A DNA stretch of 64,000 nt from contig NZ_LT629711.1 of the NCBI RefSeq assembly GCF_900104525.1, positions 3,038,001 to 3,102,000 of the forward strand. Direction: 5' to 3'. Positions 9,685 to 19,112 of this stretch are shown here, in pieces. The stretch comes from Pedococcus dokdonensis. Its GTDB lineage: Bacteria; Actinomycetota; Actinomycetes; Actinomycetales; Dermatophilaceae. Positions within the stretch are counted from its first letter, which is position 1. Each line of letters begins with the position of its first letter. A program made the position numbers and the translations under genes. Under the pieces are notes generated by a model. That model worked only from the letters and a program-made list of their open reading frames with translations, searched no databases and had not been told where the DNA came from.

Positions 9685-12600
9685 GTGAGAGTGGGTGTCC
9701 TCGGAGCCGTGCAGGCGACCCTGGGCGACGGACCCGTCGACCTGGGCACACGCAAGCAGCGTGCGCTCGTCGCTGCCCTCGCGATGAACCACGGCCGCCC
9801 CGTCTCGGTCGACGCGCTCGTCGACCTGCTCTGGCCGGACGGCGCACCTCCCGGGGTCAACGGCACGCTGCAGGCGTATGTCGCCGGGTTGCGGCGCTCC
9901 CTCGAGCCGGACCGCGCGGCGCGGGCCCCGTCGACCGTGCTGGTCACCGTCGCCCCCGGGTACGCCCTGCGGGTGGAGGACGACGCGCTGGACGCGGCCC
10001 GGTTCGACCGGGCCGTCAGCCGGGCGCACCGCCGGATCGGCCAGCTGTCCGGGCTGCACGAGCCGAGCGGGCTCTCCGTCGAGGAGCTCGCTGCCGTGGT
10101 GGCCGAGCTCGACGAGGCGCTGGCGCTCTGGCGCGGCACCCCCTACCTCGAGCTCGAGGACGCGCCTTCGGCCGTGGCCGAGCGGGCCCGGCTCGAGGAG
10201 CTGCGCGTCGTGGCGCTCGAGGACCGCGCGGTCGCCGCCCTCGAGCTGGGCGAGCACGCCACCGTGGCGGGCGAGCTCGAGTCGCTCACCACGGCCTACC
10301 CCTTGCGCGAGCGGCTGTGGGGCCTGCGCGCTCTCGCGCTCACCCGCGCCGGCCGGCAGGCCGAGGCGCTCGATGCCCTGCGGGAAGTGCGCGAGGTGCT
10401 CGCCGACGAGCTCGGCCTCGAGCCGGGGCTGGAGCTGCGCGACCTCCAGTCGGCAGTGCTGCGCCAGGACCCGGTGCTCGACTGGCAGCCGGCAACCAGC
10501 ACGGCGGCACTGCCTGCCGACCACCCGCCGGCCGAGCGCATCCGGTCCGACCACCCGTCGGCCGACGTCGACCGGGCCGGCCCGGAGCCGACGCGTGCGG
10601 GCAGCAGCTCGCGCATCCAGTCGTTCGTGCCCACCCTGCCGCCGTGGCCGTTGGTCGGTCGGGCCGACCAGCTGGCTGACCTGGTCGGCGCGCTCGAGCA
10701 GGCCGAGTCGGGTTCGGTCGCCCTTGCTGCCCTGGTCGGCGAGCCCGGCATCGGCAAGAGCCGGCTCGCCGGCGAGCTCGCCAAGGTCGCGGGCGACCGC
10801 GGTGCCACCGTGCTGCTCGGCCGGTGCTCGCAGGACGACGGCGCCCCGCCGCTGTGGCCGTGGCAGCAGGTGCTTCGCTCGCTCGGCCGCGAGCTGCCCA
10901 CCGAGAGCGACGTCGACGAGGACGGTGGTGGCCGGTTCCGCACCTGGGAGGCGATCGCCGGCGCGGTGGCCGAGGCGGCGTCCGAGCGGACCATCGTGGT
11001 GCTGCTCGACGACCTGCACTGGGCCGACGTCGCGTCGTTGCGGGTGCTGCGACTGCTTGGCGAGACGGTCCAGCAGGCCCGGCTGCTCGTCGTCGGCACC
11101 TGGCGCAGCCACCCCGAGCCGACCGACGCCCTGCTCGACGCCGTCGAGACGTTCGCGCGCCGGCACGCCGTGCGGCTCGACCTGCACGGCCTCAGCGCCG
11201 ACGAGGCCTCCCGCGTGGTCGAGGCGGTCAGCGAGTCCACGCCGTCAGGCGGCGAGGCGGCGGCCCTGCGCGACCGCACCGACGGCAACCCGTTCTTCCT
11301 GGTCGAGTACGCCCGACTGGCCCGCGAGGGCGGCGACCTGTCCGGTCTCCTCGCCGAGGCCCACCCGCCGTCGGCCGTGCACGACGTCCTGGCCCGCCGC
11401 CTGCAGCGCCTCCCCGAGGAGTCGGTGGCGACGCTGCGCTGGGCCGCGCTGCTCGGCCGCCAGTTCGACCTGGCCACCCTCGCCGACGTCTCCCGGCTCG
11501 ACGAGGACGCGCTGCTCGACCACCTCGACCCCGCGCTGGCCGCCGGGCTGGTGCGTGACGACGGCATCGGCCGGTTCCTCTTCGGGCACGCCCTCGTGCG
11601 CGACACCATCTATGCCGCCATCCCCGCCACCCGCCGAGCCAGGGCGCACGCCCGCGTGGCCGAGGCGGTCTCTGGAGCCACGGGGCGCGAGCACGAGGTG
11701 GCCCGGCACTGGCTCGCGGCCGGCCCCGCCCACGCCGCCCGGGCCTGGCTGGCCTGCGTGCGGGCCGCCACCGTGGCCCGCCGGCTGCACGCCTACGAGG
11801 AGTCGGCCGACCTGCTGCGCTCGGCCCTCGACGCCCTGCCGGGCGACCCCGACGCGACCCTCGGCGAGCGCTACGACGTGCTGATGGACCTTGCCGACGC
11901 GCAGCGCTGGTCAGGCGACTGGGAGGGTCTGGTCGGCACCGCCGAGGAGGCGGTCCGGGTCGCCGACGAGATCGGCGACGTCGAGCTGCTGGGGCGGGCG
12001 GCCACCGCCACCTCCGTGGGTGCGTTGTGGCAGTCCGGCCCGCACGGCACCGTGAACGCGGTCGTCGTCGACGCCCTGCGCCGAGTGCTCGGCGAGCTGC
12101 CGGCGACCGACGGTGCGCTGCGCTGCCGCGTGATGCTCGCGCTGGCTCTCGAGATCTACTACGGCTCCACCTTCGCGGAGCGCTCGGCCCTAGTCGAAGA
12201 GGGCCTCGCGATGGCACGCCGGCTCGGTGACGACGCGCTGCTGCTCGACGCCTGCCAGCTGGCCTACGTCGCCCTGTGGCACCGGTCGACCGCCTCGCTG
12301 CGGCGTGACCTCGCCACCGAGGGGATGGAGCTCGCGCACCGGCTGGGCGACCAGCGCGCCTACGTCGTCACCACGACCTTGCGCGCGGTCGTGGCCGGGG
12401 AGCTCGGGCTCGTGGACGAGATGTGGGAGCACACCGTGGTCGCCCGCGACTGGGCCCAGCGGCTGCGGCTGCCCTACGGGCTGATCGTGCTCGACAGCCT
12501 GGAGCTCCCGTGGCTGGCGATGGCCGGCCGGTTCGACGAGTGCGAGCTGCGGATGGCGGACATCGTGCGGCTCGACCAGGAGATGGCCCTCGGCCAGACC

Positions 12601-13101
12601 GAGGACGCGACTGCAGGAGCGCTGATGTCGTTGCGCCTGTGGCAGGGGCGGTCGCATGAGGTCGCCCCGATGCTCGAGCAGTTCGCCGAGCACAGCGTGC
12701 TCCCGGTGGCCTCGACCATGCTCGTCTTCTGGATCCGCGGCGGCGAGGTCGAGCGCGCGCGGGAGTATGCCGCGACCCACACCGTCCGCCTCGACGACGA
12801 CGACTGGTTCTCCGTGCTCAACTGGGGCCTGGCAGCCGAGGCTGGGCTGGTCCTCGACGACCACGCCATGGCGTCCGCCGCCTATGACCGGCTGGCGCCC
12901 TTCGCCGGCACCTCCTGCTGTGCCGGCTCGGGCAACGCGATAGGCCCGGTCGACGCGTTCCTCGCCCTCGCGGCCGCGGCCGTCGGGGAGCGCGAGCTGG
13001 CGGCGACCCATGCGGACCGGGCGCTGGAGCTGTGCGAGGAGTGGCGGATCCCGCTGGCCGCGCAGTGGCTGCGCGACCTGCGGACCCGCCACTCCTTCTG
13101 A
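9685..13101 (+). CDS. SARP/BTAD-AAA transcriptional regulator
   Basis: A 1138-residue regulator. The first 95 residues form an OmpR-like winged helix (Trans_reg_C), and residues about 100-260 form the BTAD helical domain typical of SARPs. After a low-complexity linker an AAA/NACHT-like ATPase begins, with Walker A GEPGIGKS near residue 352 and Walker B VVLLDDLHWAD near 440. A long helical, TPR-like C-terminus follows. Large SARPs of this shape are ATP-switched activators of secondary-metabolic or stress genes. The GTG start gives the canonical opening MRVGVLGAVQ; the open frame upstream has no homology. Neighbours on both sides carry matching direct repeats, so they are candidate targets. Confidence 0.88.
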   Translation: MRVGVLGAVQATLGDGPVDLGTRKQRALVAALAMNHGRPVSVDALVDLLWPDGAPPGVNGTLQAYVAGLRRSLEPDRAARAPSTVLVTVAPGYALRVEDDALDAARFDRAVSRAHRRIGQLSGLHEPSGLSVEELAAVVAELDEALALWRGTPYLELEDAPSAVAERARLEELRVVALEDRAVAALELGEHATVAGELESLTTAYPLRERLWGLRALALTRAGRQAEALDALREVREVLADELGLEPGLELRDLQSAVLRQDPVLDWQPATSTAALPADHPPAERIRSDHPSADVDRAGPEPTRAGSSSRIQSFVPTLPPWPLVGRADQLADLVGALEQAESGSVALAALVGEPGIGKSRLAGELAKVAGDRGATVLLGRCSQDDGAPPLWPWQQVLRSLGRELPTESDVDEDGGGRFRTWEAIAGAVAEAASERTIVVLLDDLHWADVASLRVLRLLGETVQQARLLVVGTWRSHPEPTDALLDAVETFARRHAVRLDLHGLSADEASRVVEAVSESTPSGGEAAALRDRTDGNPFFLVEYARLAREGGDLSGLLAEAHPPSAVHDVLARRLQRLPEESVATLRWAALLGRQFDLATLADVSRLDEDALLDHLDPALAAGLVRDDGIGRFLFGHALVRDTIYAAIPATRRARAHARVAEAVSGATGREHEVARHWLAAGPAHAARAWLACVRAATVARRLHAYEESADLLRSALDALPGDPDATLGERYDVLMDLADAQRWSGDWEGLVGTAEEAVRVADEIGDVELLGRAATATSVGALWQSGPHGTVNAVVVDALRRVLGELPATDGALRCRVMLALALEIYYGSTFAERSALVEEGLAMARRLGDDALLLDACQLAYVALWHRSTASLRRDLATEGMELAHRLGDQRAYVVTTTLRAVVAGELGLVDEMWEHTVVARDWAQRLRLPYGLIVLDSLELPWLAMAGRFDECELRMADIVRLDQEMALGQTEDATAGALMSLRLWQGRSHEVAPMLEQFAEHSVLPVASTMLVFWIRGGEVERAREYAATHTVRLDDDDWFSVLNWGLAAEAGLVLDDHAMASAAYDRLAPFAGTSCCAGSGNAIGPVDAFLALAAAAVGERELAATHADRALELCEEWRIPLAAQWLRDLRTRHSF

Positions 13102-13128
13102 CCCGACCCCGCGCCCCGGTCCCTGCCC

Positions 13129-13200
13129 CGCAAAACGGCAGTTGCGCGCCATACCGCCCAGTAGTTGCCGGGCGGAACGCGACGCAACTGCCGTTTTGCG
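13129..13200. terminator. 72-bp double hairpin between convergent genes (copy 1)
   Basis: Outer arms of 18 bp (CGCAAAACGGCAGTTGCG and its exact complement) enclose a 36-base centre holding a second stem CCGCCC/GGGCGG. It sits between the SARP and hemerythrin stop codons, which face each other, and the outer arms give A- and T-rich ends on both strands, as expected of a bidirectional terminator. A second copy with identical spacing is at 48646-48717. Confidence 0.75.
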
Positions 13201-13215
13201 AGGGGCGGCCGGGCG

Positions 13216-13962
13216 TCAGTCGCGGTCGAGGTAGCGGAACGCCAGGCGCTCGCGACGCTCGAAGCCGCGCCGGGTCAGCAACCACAGGAGGTGGTTGGGC
13301 CGACCGGTCTTGGCGAAGACCTGGCGACGCAGCGGACCCGGTACGTCGTGCGCGGCCCAGGGCACGATGGCGAGCACCCGGGAGAACGGCACGTCCTTGC
13401 GGAAGTGCTCCACCTCGACCTGCTCCCACTCCTCGTTCGTCAGCACCCGCTGGATGATCGCGATCGCCTCGGTCTCCTCGTGGCGCAGGTGCCGGCCGAG
13501 GCTCTCCCGTGCGGCACTGAGCCGCACGGCGAGCGCCGCGCGCGCGTCCTCGTCGGCGTGGTGCGCGAGCCGCTCGAACCCCGCCGCGCAGGCGGTCAGG
13601 ATCGGGTCGATCTCGGCGTGCTCGGCCTCCATCGCCACGAGCACCGCCCGCTCCGCCTCGTCGGCCCGCTCGAGGAGGGTCGGCCAGAGACCGGCGTCCT
13701 CGCCCGAGTGGTGGTGGTGCAGCACCTCCGCGAACAGCTCCCAGCGCGCGGCGAGCGCCCGCCAGGTGGTGCGGTCCTCGGGGGGTGTCGCGGAGGCGGC
13801 CGCCGCGAAGGCGGTGAGGTCACGACGGAAGCCGTGGTGCATCACGTACATCATCATCATGTCGACCGGACCCGGGTGGGCGGCGGTCTGGCCCGGGAAG
13901 CTGAGCTGCTCCGGCCAGGCCGCGACGGCGTGCGACGCGGCGTTGGTCTGGGTGGTGGTCAT
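13216..13962 (-). CDS. Hemerythrin-domain protein
   Basis: A 248-residue protein with a four-helix HHE cation-binding domain. Candidate di-iron ligands appear in order as HHGF, HHHHSGEDAGLWP, EAEHAEIDP and RHEETEAIAI. It probably binds O2, NO or iron, or senses them. The C-terminal 90 residues include a helical tail (AKTGRPNHLLWLLTRRG). It lies 55 bases downstream of the MMPL gene on the same strand, so the two form a likely operon. The run HHHHSGED in helix 2 is normal for this subgroup. Confidence 0.85.
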   Translation of the reverse strand: MTTTQTNAASHAVAAWPEQLSFPGQTAAHPGPVDMMMMYVMHHGFRRDLTAFAAAASATPPEDRTTWRALAARWELFAEVLHHHHSGEDAGLWPTLLERADEAERAVLVAMEAEHAEIDPILTACAAGFERLAHHADEDARAALAVRLSAARESLGRHLRHEETEAIAIIQRVLTNEEWEQVEVEHFRKDVPFSRVLAIVPWAAHDVPGPLRRQVFAKTGRPNHLLWLLTRRGFERRERLAFRYLDRD

Positions 13963-14017
13963 GGTGGACTGCCTTTCAGGTCAATGGTTTTCGTGAGTGA
14001 TGGGTATGCCGGTGGGT

Positions 14018-16252
14018 TCAGTGCGTCTCGACGGTGTCGAGCTCGCGCTCCCAGAGGTCCTCGTCCTCGGACGGGGTGGAGACGGCAGCAGGCGCGTCGT
14101 CCTCCACCTCGGCACGCACGTGCGGGAGGACGCGGTCGAGCCAGCGCGGCACCCACCAGTTCCAGTCGCCGAGCAGCGACATGGTGGCCGGGACCAGGAC
14201 CATGCGGACCACGGTCGCGTCGAGCAGGATGGCCACGGCCATGCCGACCCCGAGCTGCTTGACCACGACGTCGACCTCGCTGGCGAACCCGAGGAAGACC
14301 GCGACCATGATCGCCGCCGCGCTCGAGATCACCCGGCCGGTGGCGGACAGGCCGCGCACCACGCTGCCGTGCGAGTCGCCGGTGCGCGCCCAGTCCTCGC
14401 GGATGCGGGAGAGGAGGAACACCTCGTAGTCCATCGAGAGACCGAACAGGATGGCGAACATCAGGATCGGCACCCAGCTCGAGACGGCCAGCGGGTGGTC
14501 GAGCCCGAGCAGGTCGGTCGCCCAACCCCACTGGAACACCGCGGTGAGCACGCCGTAGGCGGCACCGATGCTCAGCAGGTTCATCACCGCGGCCTTGACC
14601 GGGATGACGACCGACCGGAACACCATGGCCAGCAGCAGCACCGAGACGGCGACCACGAAGGCGATGACGATCCACAACCGGCCGGCCAGCATCTCGGCGA
14701 TGTCGGCGAAGAACGCCGTCCCACCGGTGAGCTCGGCGCCGGCCGGCAGGTCGGCCCGCAGGTCGCGGACCAGGGCCGGGGTGCGCTCGTCGGTCGGCCC
14801 GAAGGCCGGGATCGCGTCGAACACGGTGATGGCCGAGTCGGGTGAGGTGACCGCGGGGGTGACGTCGACGATGTCGGTCCGTGCCTCCAAGGTCCGGGTC
14901 AGGGCCGCCACCGCGGCGTCGTCGAGCCGCGAGCGGTCCACCACGACCGTGAGCGGGCCGTTGCTGCCGGCGCCGTACTCGGCGCTGACCAGGTCGTAGG
15001 CCCGACGGGTCGTGACCTGCGTCGACTGGCTGCTCGGGTCCTGCGGCCAGGTGCGCATGTCGAGCGCGGGGACCGCGAGGGTGAGCATGACGATCGCGGC
15101 CGACATCGCCCACAGGAGCGGGCGCTTGGCGACCTTGGCCGCCCAGCGCGCCGTGAGCGGCACCCGAGCAGCCTTCGAGCCCGCAGCGGCAGCGGTCCCG
15201 GCAGGATCGCGCCGCACGGCTCGCGGCAGCAGCCGGCGACCGGCGAACCGGCACAGCACCGGCACCAGGGTCAGCGAGGCGGCCATCACGCTCAGCACCG
15301 CGATGCCGGTCGCGAACCCGAAGGAGCTGTAGACGGGGAGCCCGGCGAGGCGCAGACCCATCAGCGAGACGAGCACGGTGCTGGCCGCGAAGACGACGGA
15401 CCGTCCGGCTGTGGCCGCGGCGCGACCGGCGGACTCGGTGACGCTGAAGCCTTGGGCGAGGTACTCGGCGTGCCGGGTGACGAGCAGCAGCGCGTAGTCG
15501 ATGCCGACGCCGAGGCCCACCATGGTGGCGACCATCGGGGCGGCGGTGCTGACGTCGGTGGCGGCGGCGAGCAGGGTGATGCCGGCGCTGCCGACCCCGA
15601 GGCCGACCAGCGCGGTGCCGATCGGCAGGCCCGCACTGACCACGGAGCCGAAGGCGAACACGAGGATGACCAGGGCGGCGACGATGCCGATCAGCTCACC
15701 GCGCCCTTCCATGGGGGCGGCCGCGCTCTCGGGCAGCTCGCCACCGAGCTCGACCTGGAGGCCACCGGCCTTCAGGGGGGCCACGGCCTGCTCGAGCGGG
15801 TCGAGCTTGCCCATCAGGTCGGGGTCGGTGACCGGGGCGTCGTAGCTGACGTTGACGACCGCCGTGTCGCCGTCGGCCGACCGCTGGGCCGGGAAGACCT
15901 GCACCACGTGGGGCATGGACTGCAGCCGGGTGGCCAGTTCGGTCAGCGCGGCGTCGCTGGGCCGGCCGCCGGTGCGGTCGTGCACGACGACGCGGGCGGC
16001 GGTGTTGCCGGCGCCGGGCAGGTGGGCGCGCAGCTGGTCGATGCCGACCTGCGAGCGGGCGCCCGGGACGTTGTAGTCGTCCTGCGGGGTACCGCCCTTC
16101 GTGGCGGCCAGACCCGCGACGAGGAGGGCGAGGACGGCCCAGGCGGCCAGGGTGCGCCACGGGTGGGCGGCGGCACCGGAGCCGAGCCGGTAGAGGCTGA
16201 GTCCGTGGAAGCGGGATCGGCGTGGGGTGGGCCGGTCGAGGTGGGCAGGCAT
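14018..16252 (-). CDS. MMPL/RND family transporter
   Basis: A 744-residue polytopic protein with the two repeated MMPL halves. Each half has one N-terminal membrane helix, a periplasm-facing loop (residues about 45-175 and 400-520) and a five-helix bundle (for example LVILVFAFGSVVSAGLPIG). The GxxxDY signatures GLGVGIDYAL and GLSMDYEVFL, whose Asp-Tyr pair conducts protons in mycobacterial MmpL3, are both visible. It probably exports lipids, siderophores or antibiotics by proton motive force. The putative SARP repeat lies 70 bp upstream. Hemerythrin follows downstream. Confidence 0.9.
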   Translation of the reverse strand: MPAHLDRPTPRRSRFHGLSLYRLGSGAAAHPWRTLAAWAVLALLVAGLAATKGGTPQDDYNVPGARSQVGIDQLRAHLPGAGNTAARVVVHDRTGGRPSDAALTELATRLQSMPHVVQVFPAQRSADGDTAVVNVSYDAPVTDPDLMGKLDPLEQAVAPLKAGGLQVELGGELPESAAAPMEGRGELIGIVAALVILVFAFGSVVSAGLPIGTALVGLGVGSAGITLLAAATDVSTAAPMVATMVGLGVGIDYALLLVTRHAEYLAQGFSVTESAGRAAATAGRSVVFAASTVLVSLMGLRLAGLPVYSSFGFATGIAVLSVMAASLTLVPVLCRFAGRRLLPRAVRRDPAGTAAAAGSKAARVPLTARWAAKVAKRPLLWAMSAAIVMLTLAVPALDMRTWPQDPSSQSTQVTTRRAYDLVSAEYGAGSNGPLTVVVDRSRLDDAAVAALTRTLEARTDIVDVTPAVTSPDSAITVFDAIPAFGPTDERTPALVRDLRADLPAGAELTGGTAFFADIAEMLAGRLWIVIAFVVAVSVLLLAMVFRSVVIPVKAAVMNLLSIGAAYGVLTAVFQWGWATDLLGLDHPLAVSSWVPILMFAILFGLSMDYEVFLLSRIREDWARTGDSHGSVVRGLSATGRVISSAAAIMVAVFLGFASEVDVVVKQLGVGMAVAILLDATVVRMVLVPATMSLLGDWNWWVPRWLDRVLPHVRAEVEDDAPAAVSTPSEDEDLWERELDTVETH

Positions 16253-16321
16253 GGTGTGGTCCTTCGAGTGGTGCGGAGGTGAACTGGTCGGGACCAGAGT
16301 CGACTCACCTGCTTGTGCGCC

Positions 16322-16339
16322 ACTTGGGACTGACTTGGG
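16322..16339 (-). promoter_or_regulatory. Putative SARP-type direct repeat CCCAAGT-N4-CCCAAGT
   Basis: On the minus strand two identical heptamers start 11 bp apart, 70 bp before the MMPL ATG, in the 105-bp gap behind the endonuclease/phosphatase gene. It matches the site before the FAD oxidase in sequence, spacing and orientation to its gene. Confidence 0.5.
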
Positions 16340-16357
16340 GTCGCGCCTGCGAGGTCC

Positions 16358-17074
16358 CTAGAGCTCGACCTCCACCCGCAGCGCGCTGTGGTCGGAGGCG
16401 ACCGACGGCAGCACCTGTGCCGAGACCGCCCGCACTCCCCCGCCGACCCAGACGTAGTCGATCCGCCGCGGCGGCAGCTCCGCGGCGAAGGTGTGCCCCT
16501 CCCCCTCCCCGACCAGCGCCCAGGCGTCGTCGAGCCGGCTGGCGAGGCAGGCGTGTGCCGGTGCGCCGGGCGTGGTGTTCAGGTCGCCGAGCAGCACGGT
16601 CGGGCGGTCGTCGAGGGCGGCCACGACCGCCTCGGCCTGCCGGGTGCGCTCGGTCTCGCTGTCGTGCTGCAGGTGCGTCCCGAGCACCCGGAGCGCCCCG
16701 TCCCCGACGACCACGGTGGCATCGAGCAGCCCGCGCTGCTCGCTCCCCTCGAAGCACGGCAGCAGGGTGTTCTGCGACGACGCGAACGGCAGCCGGCTGA
16801 GCAGGGCGGTGCCGTACTGGGCCCGGGGGGCCCCGGGGTGGGCAGGCTCCGCGTCGAGGTTCGCGGCATACGCGAGGTGCATGCCGAGCCGCTCGGCGAG
16901 GAAGCCGGGCTGGTCCTCGAACCCGCTCTGCTCGCGGCGGTGCCGGTCCACCTCCTGGAGCCCCACCACGTCGGCACCACTGGCGCCGATGACGTCGGCG
17001 ACCCGGCCGAGGTCGAGCACGCCGTCGAGCCCGACACCGCTGTGGATGTTGTAGCTGAGCAGGGTCAGGCGCAT
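16358..17074 (-). CDS. Endonuclease/exonuclease/phosphatase family protein
   Basis: A 238-residue single-domain EEP enzyme. Metal and catalytic motifs appear in order: SYNIHSG at the N-terminus, VVGLQEVDRHR, GDLNTTPG and the terminal SDHSALRVEVEL. The family cleaves phosphodiesters in nucleic acids, lipids or signalling molecules with Mg2+; this compact cytosolic form has no signal peptide and an unknown substrate. It starts nine bases after the soxR stop, so it is probably expressed from the soxR promoter. Confidence 0.85.
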   Translation of the reverse strand: MRLTLLSYNIHSGVGLDGVLDLGRVADVIGASGADVVGLQEVDRHRREQSGFEDQPGFLAERLGMHLAYAANLDAEPAHPGAPRAQYGTALLSRLPFASSQNTLLPCFEGSEQRGLLDATVVVGDGALRVLGTHLQHDSETERTRQAEAVVAALDDRPTVLLGDLNTTPGAPAHACLASRLDDAWALVGEGEGHTFAAELPPRRIDYVWVGGGVRAVSAQVLPSVASDHSALRVEVEL

Positions 17075-17083
17075 GGCGTCCCT

Positions 17084-17551
17084 TCAGTGGGTGGGCCGGC
17101 GGAGCAACGGCGGGAGGTATGCCGCGCCGGGGGCGTCGTCGGTGGCAGCCGCCTTGTCGGCGGGGTTGGAGATGCCGCACTGCTTGAGCGACAGGCAGCC
17201 GCACCCGATGCACGAGTCGAGCTTGTCGCGCAGCGCCTCGAGGGCCGCGACCTGCTCGTCGAGCCGGGTGCGCCAGTGCGCCGAGATGCGGTGCCAGTCG
17301 GACTTGGTGGGCGTGCGACCGGAGGGCAGCCCGGCCAGCTCGGTGCGGACCTCCTCGAGGCTGAGCCCCACGTTGCTGGCCGCCCGGATGAAGGCCAGCC
17401 GCCGCAGCACGCTGCGCTGGTAGCGGCGTTGCCCGCCCGCGGTGCGCGAGGCCTCGACCAGCCTCTCGCGCTCGTAGTAGCGCAGCGCCGAGGGTGCGAA
17501 CCCGCTGCGGGCCGCCACCTCCGACACGGTGAGCAGGTCGGTGGTCTCCAC
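17084..17551 (-). CDS. soxR: Redox-sensitive regulator SoxR
   Basis: A 155-residue MerR-family activator. The N-terminal winged helix reads LTVSEVAARSGFAPSALRYY. A dimerisation helix follows, then the [2Fe-2S] cluster motif CIGCGCLSLKQC (Cys 114, 117, 119, 125). The cluster senses redox-active compounds. I prefer the GTG start: the AAGGAGGG ribosome binding site is seven bases before it, whereas the ATG two codons earlier lies directly against that site. I saw no classical SoxR palindrome nearby. The EEP gene is its immediate operon partner. Confidence 0.9.
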   Translation of the reverse strand: METTDLLTVSEVAARSGFAPSALRYYERERLVEASRTAGGQRRYQRSVLRRLAFIRAASNVGLSLEEVRTELAGLPSGRTPTKSDWHRISAHWRTRLDEQVAALEALRDKLDSCIGCGCLSLKQCGISNPADKAAATDDAPGAAYLPPLLRRPTH

Positions 17552-17662
17552 GCACATCCCTCCTTCAACCTCGCTTCACCTTTGGCCTCCACCATGGTCC
17601 GAGGCCGAGGACTACGCAAGCGAGCGGACGCAGCCACGCCCCCACCGGCCTAGCATCGGGGC

Positions 17663-18163
17663 ATGACCCTCGGTGACCTGCTCGTCGACTCGTTCGAACG
17701 GATCCGTGACGGCGCGAGCGCGGCCGTCGACGGCCTCACCCCCGACCAGCTGGCCCAGCGACCATCGGAGCGGGCCAACTCGATCGGCTGGCTGGTCTGG
17801 CACCTCGCGCGGGTGCAGGACGACCACATCGCCGACGTCGCCGACCGCGAACAGGTGTGGACGAGTGACGGCTGGCACGAGCGGTTCGGGCTGCCGTTCC
17901 CCGCCGAGGACACCGGCTACGGCCACACGAGCGACGACGTGGCCAAGGTCCGGGTCGGAGCCGACGACCTGAAGGGCTACCTGGCAGCGGTGCACGCGGC
18001 CACGGCCGAGTTCGTCGGCCCGCTCACACCGGACGACCTCAACCGCGTCGTCGACGAGCGCTGGGACCCCCCGGTCACGCTGGGCGTGCGGCTGGTCAGC
18101 ATCGTCAACGACGACGACCAGCACGTCGGCCAGGCCGCCTTCGTCCGGGGCCTGATCACCTAG
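17663..18163 (+). CDS. DinB/DUF664 family protein, mycothiol-type
   Basis: A 166-residue four-helix DinB-like protein. The metal-binding histidines appear in WLVWHLARVQDDHI and near the end in DDDQHVGQAAF, the pattern of actinobacterial mycothiol-dependent transferases and isomerases. Substrate is unknown. It is transcribed away from soxR and ends three bases before the fructosamine-kinase stop on the opposite strand, leaving no room for a terminator between them. Confidence 0.8.
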   Translation: MTLGDLLVDSFERIRDGASAAVDGLTPDQLAQRPSERANSIGWLVWHLARVQDDHIADVADREQVWTSDGWHERFGLPFPAEDTGYGHTSDDVAKVRVGADDLKGYLAAVHAATAEFVGPLTPDDLNRVVDERWDPPVTLGVRLVSIVNDDDQHVGQAAFVRGLIT

Positions 18164-18166
18164 AGC

Positions 18167-18994
18167 TCAGCGGTAGCGGCGGGCCAGGTCCAACGCCCGT
18201 CGCGGGTAGTCCGACCCGAACAGCACGGCGTGCACCAGCAGCGGGTGCAGCTGGTGCAGCGCGACCCGTTCCGGCCACTGCCCGTCCAGCCGGTGCTGAC
18301 CCAGATAGCCCCCGACGACGAAGTCCCAGTGCGGACACCCGAACAGCGCCAGCATCGCGAGGTCGGTCTCGCGGTGACCGCCGTGCGCCGCCGGGTCGAT
18401 CAGCACAGCACCGCCAGGCGTCCAGGCGATGTTGCCCGACCAGAGGTCGCCGTGGATCCGGGCCGGCGCCGACCCGTCGTCGAACTCCCCGTCCTGCAGG
18501 CGCCGCGCCACCCGCTCGAACACGACCCGGTCCGAGCGGTGGAACAGGCCGAGGTCGACCGCTGCCGCCAGCATCGGCAGGATCCGCTGCTCGGCGAAGA
18601 ACGAGCCCCACGACTCCTCGGGGGTGAGCCCGAGCGGCAGCAGCTGGGTGGCCGGGCCGAGGAACCCGTCGCCCTCCCACCCCGCCGGCGGGCTGCCGAA
18701 GGCCGGCGCCCCGGCGTCGTGGGTGCGGGCGAGGGCCGCCCCGAACGCCTCGGCCATCGCGGGGTCCGGGTTCGCGAACGAGAGCTTCACGAGGTCGAGG
18801 TGCTGCTCGGCCACCTCGAGCACCTCGACGACCGCCGCCCCGCCGGGCGCGTCGGCCAGCCACGCGAGCCCGGCCGCCTCCCAGCGGAAGTAGCCCTCGG
18901 GGGCCGAGCGGCTGCCCTTGCGGAACACGGTCGATGACGGCTGCTCACCCACGAACAGCCCTCCGCCGCAGCCGCACACCTGCCATCCCGACAT
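18167..18994 (-). CDS. Fructosamine kinase family protein
   Basis: A 275-residue kinase of the fructosamine-3-kinase family, which phosphorylates ketoamines on glycated proteins or small amines so that they decay. The Brenner-type catalytic loop HGDLWSGNI and the metal-binding LIDPAAHGGHRETDLAML are both intact. The annotated ATG gives a glycine- and cysteine-rich opening (VCGCGGGLFVGEQ) that is unusual for the family. A GTG about six to sixteen codons in is a plausible alternative start. Confidence 0.82.
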   Translation of the reverse strand: MSGWQVCGCGGGLFVGEQPSSTVFRKGSRSAPEGYFRWEAAGLAWLADAPGGAAVVEVLEVAEQHLDLVKLSFANPDPAMAEAFGAALARTHDAGAPAFGSPPAGWEGDGFLGPATQLLPLGLTPEESWGSFFAEQRILPMLAAAVDLGLFHRSDRVVFERVARRLQDGEFDDGSAPARIHGDLWSGNIAWTPGGAVLIDPAAHGGHRETDLAMLALFGCPHWDFVVGGYLGQHRLDGQWPERVALHQLHPLLVHAVLFGSDYPRRALDLARRYR

Positions 18995-19112
18995 CTAACC
19001 GCGTGGGTCCCGGGAGCCGCCTGCGCGGCATACCGGAACTTTGCCAAGCCCAGCCGCAGGCCTTACCGCACGTTCGCCCGGTGTATGCCGCGGGGCTGGC
19101 ACGGTGCCTTGC

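Noticed and set aside
17552..17662. Classical SoxR palindrome
   Set aside because: I found only TTCAACC-like half sites in the soxR upstream region, not a convincing CCTCAA/TTGAGG palindrome.
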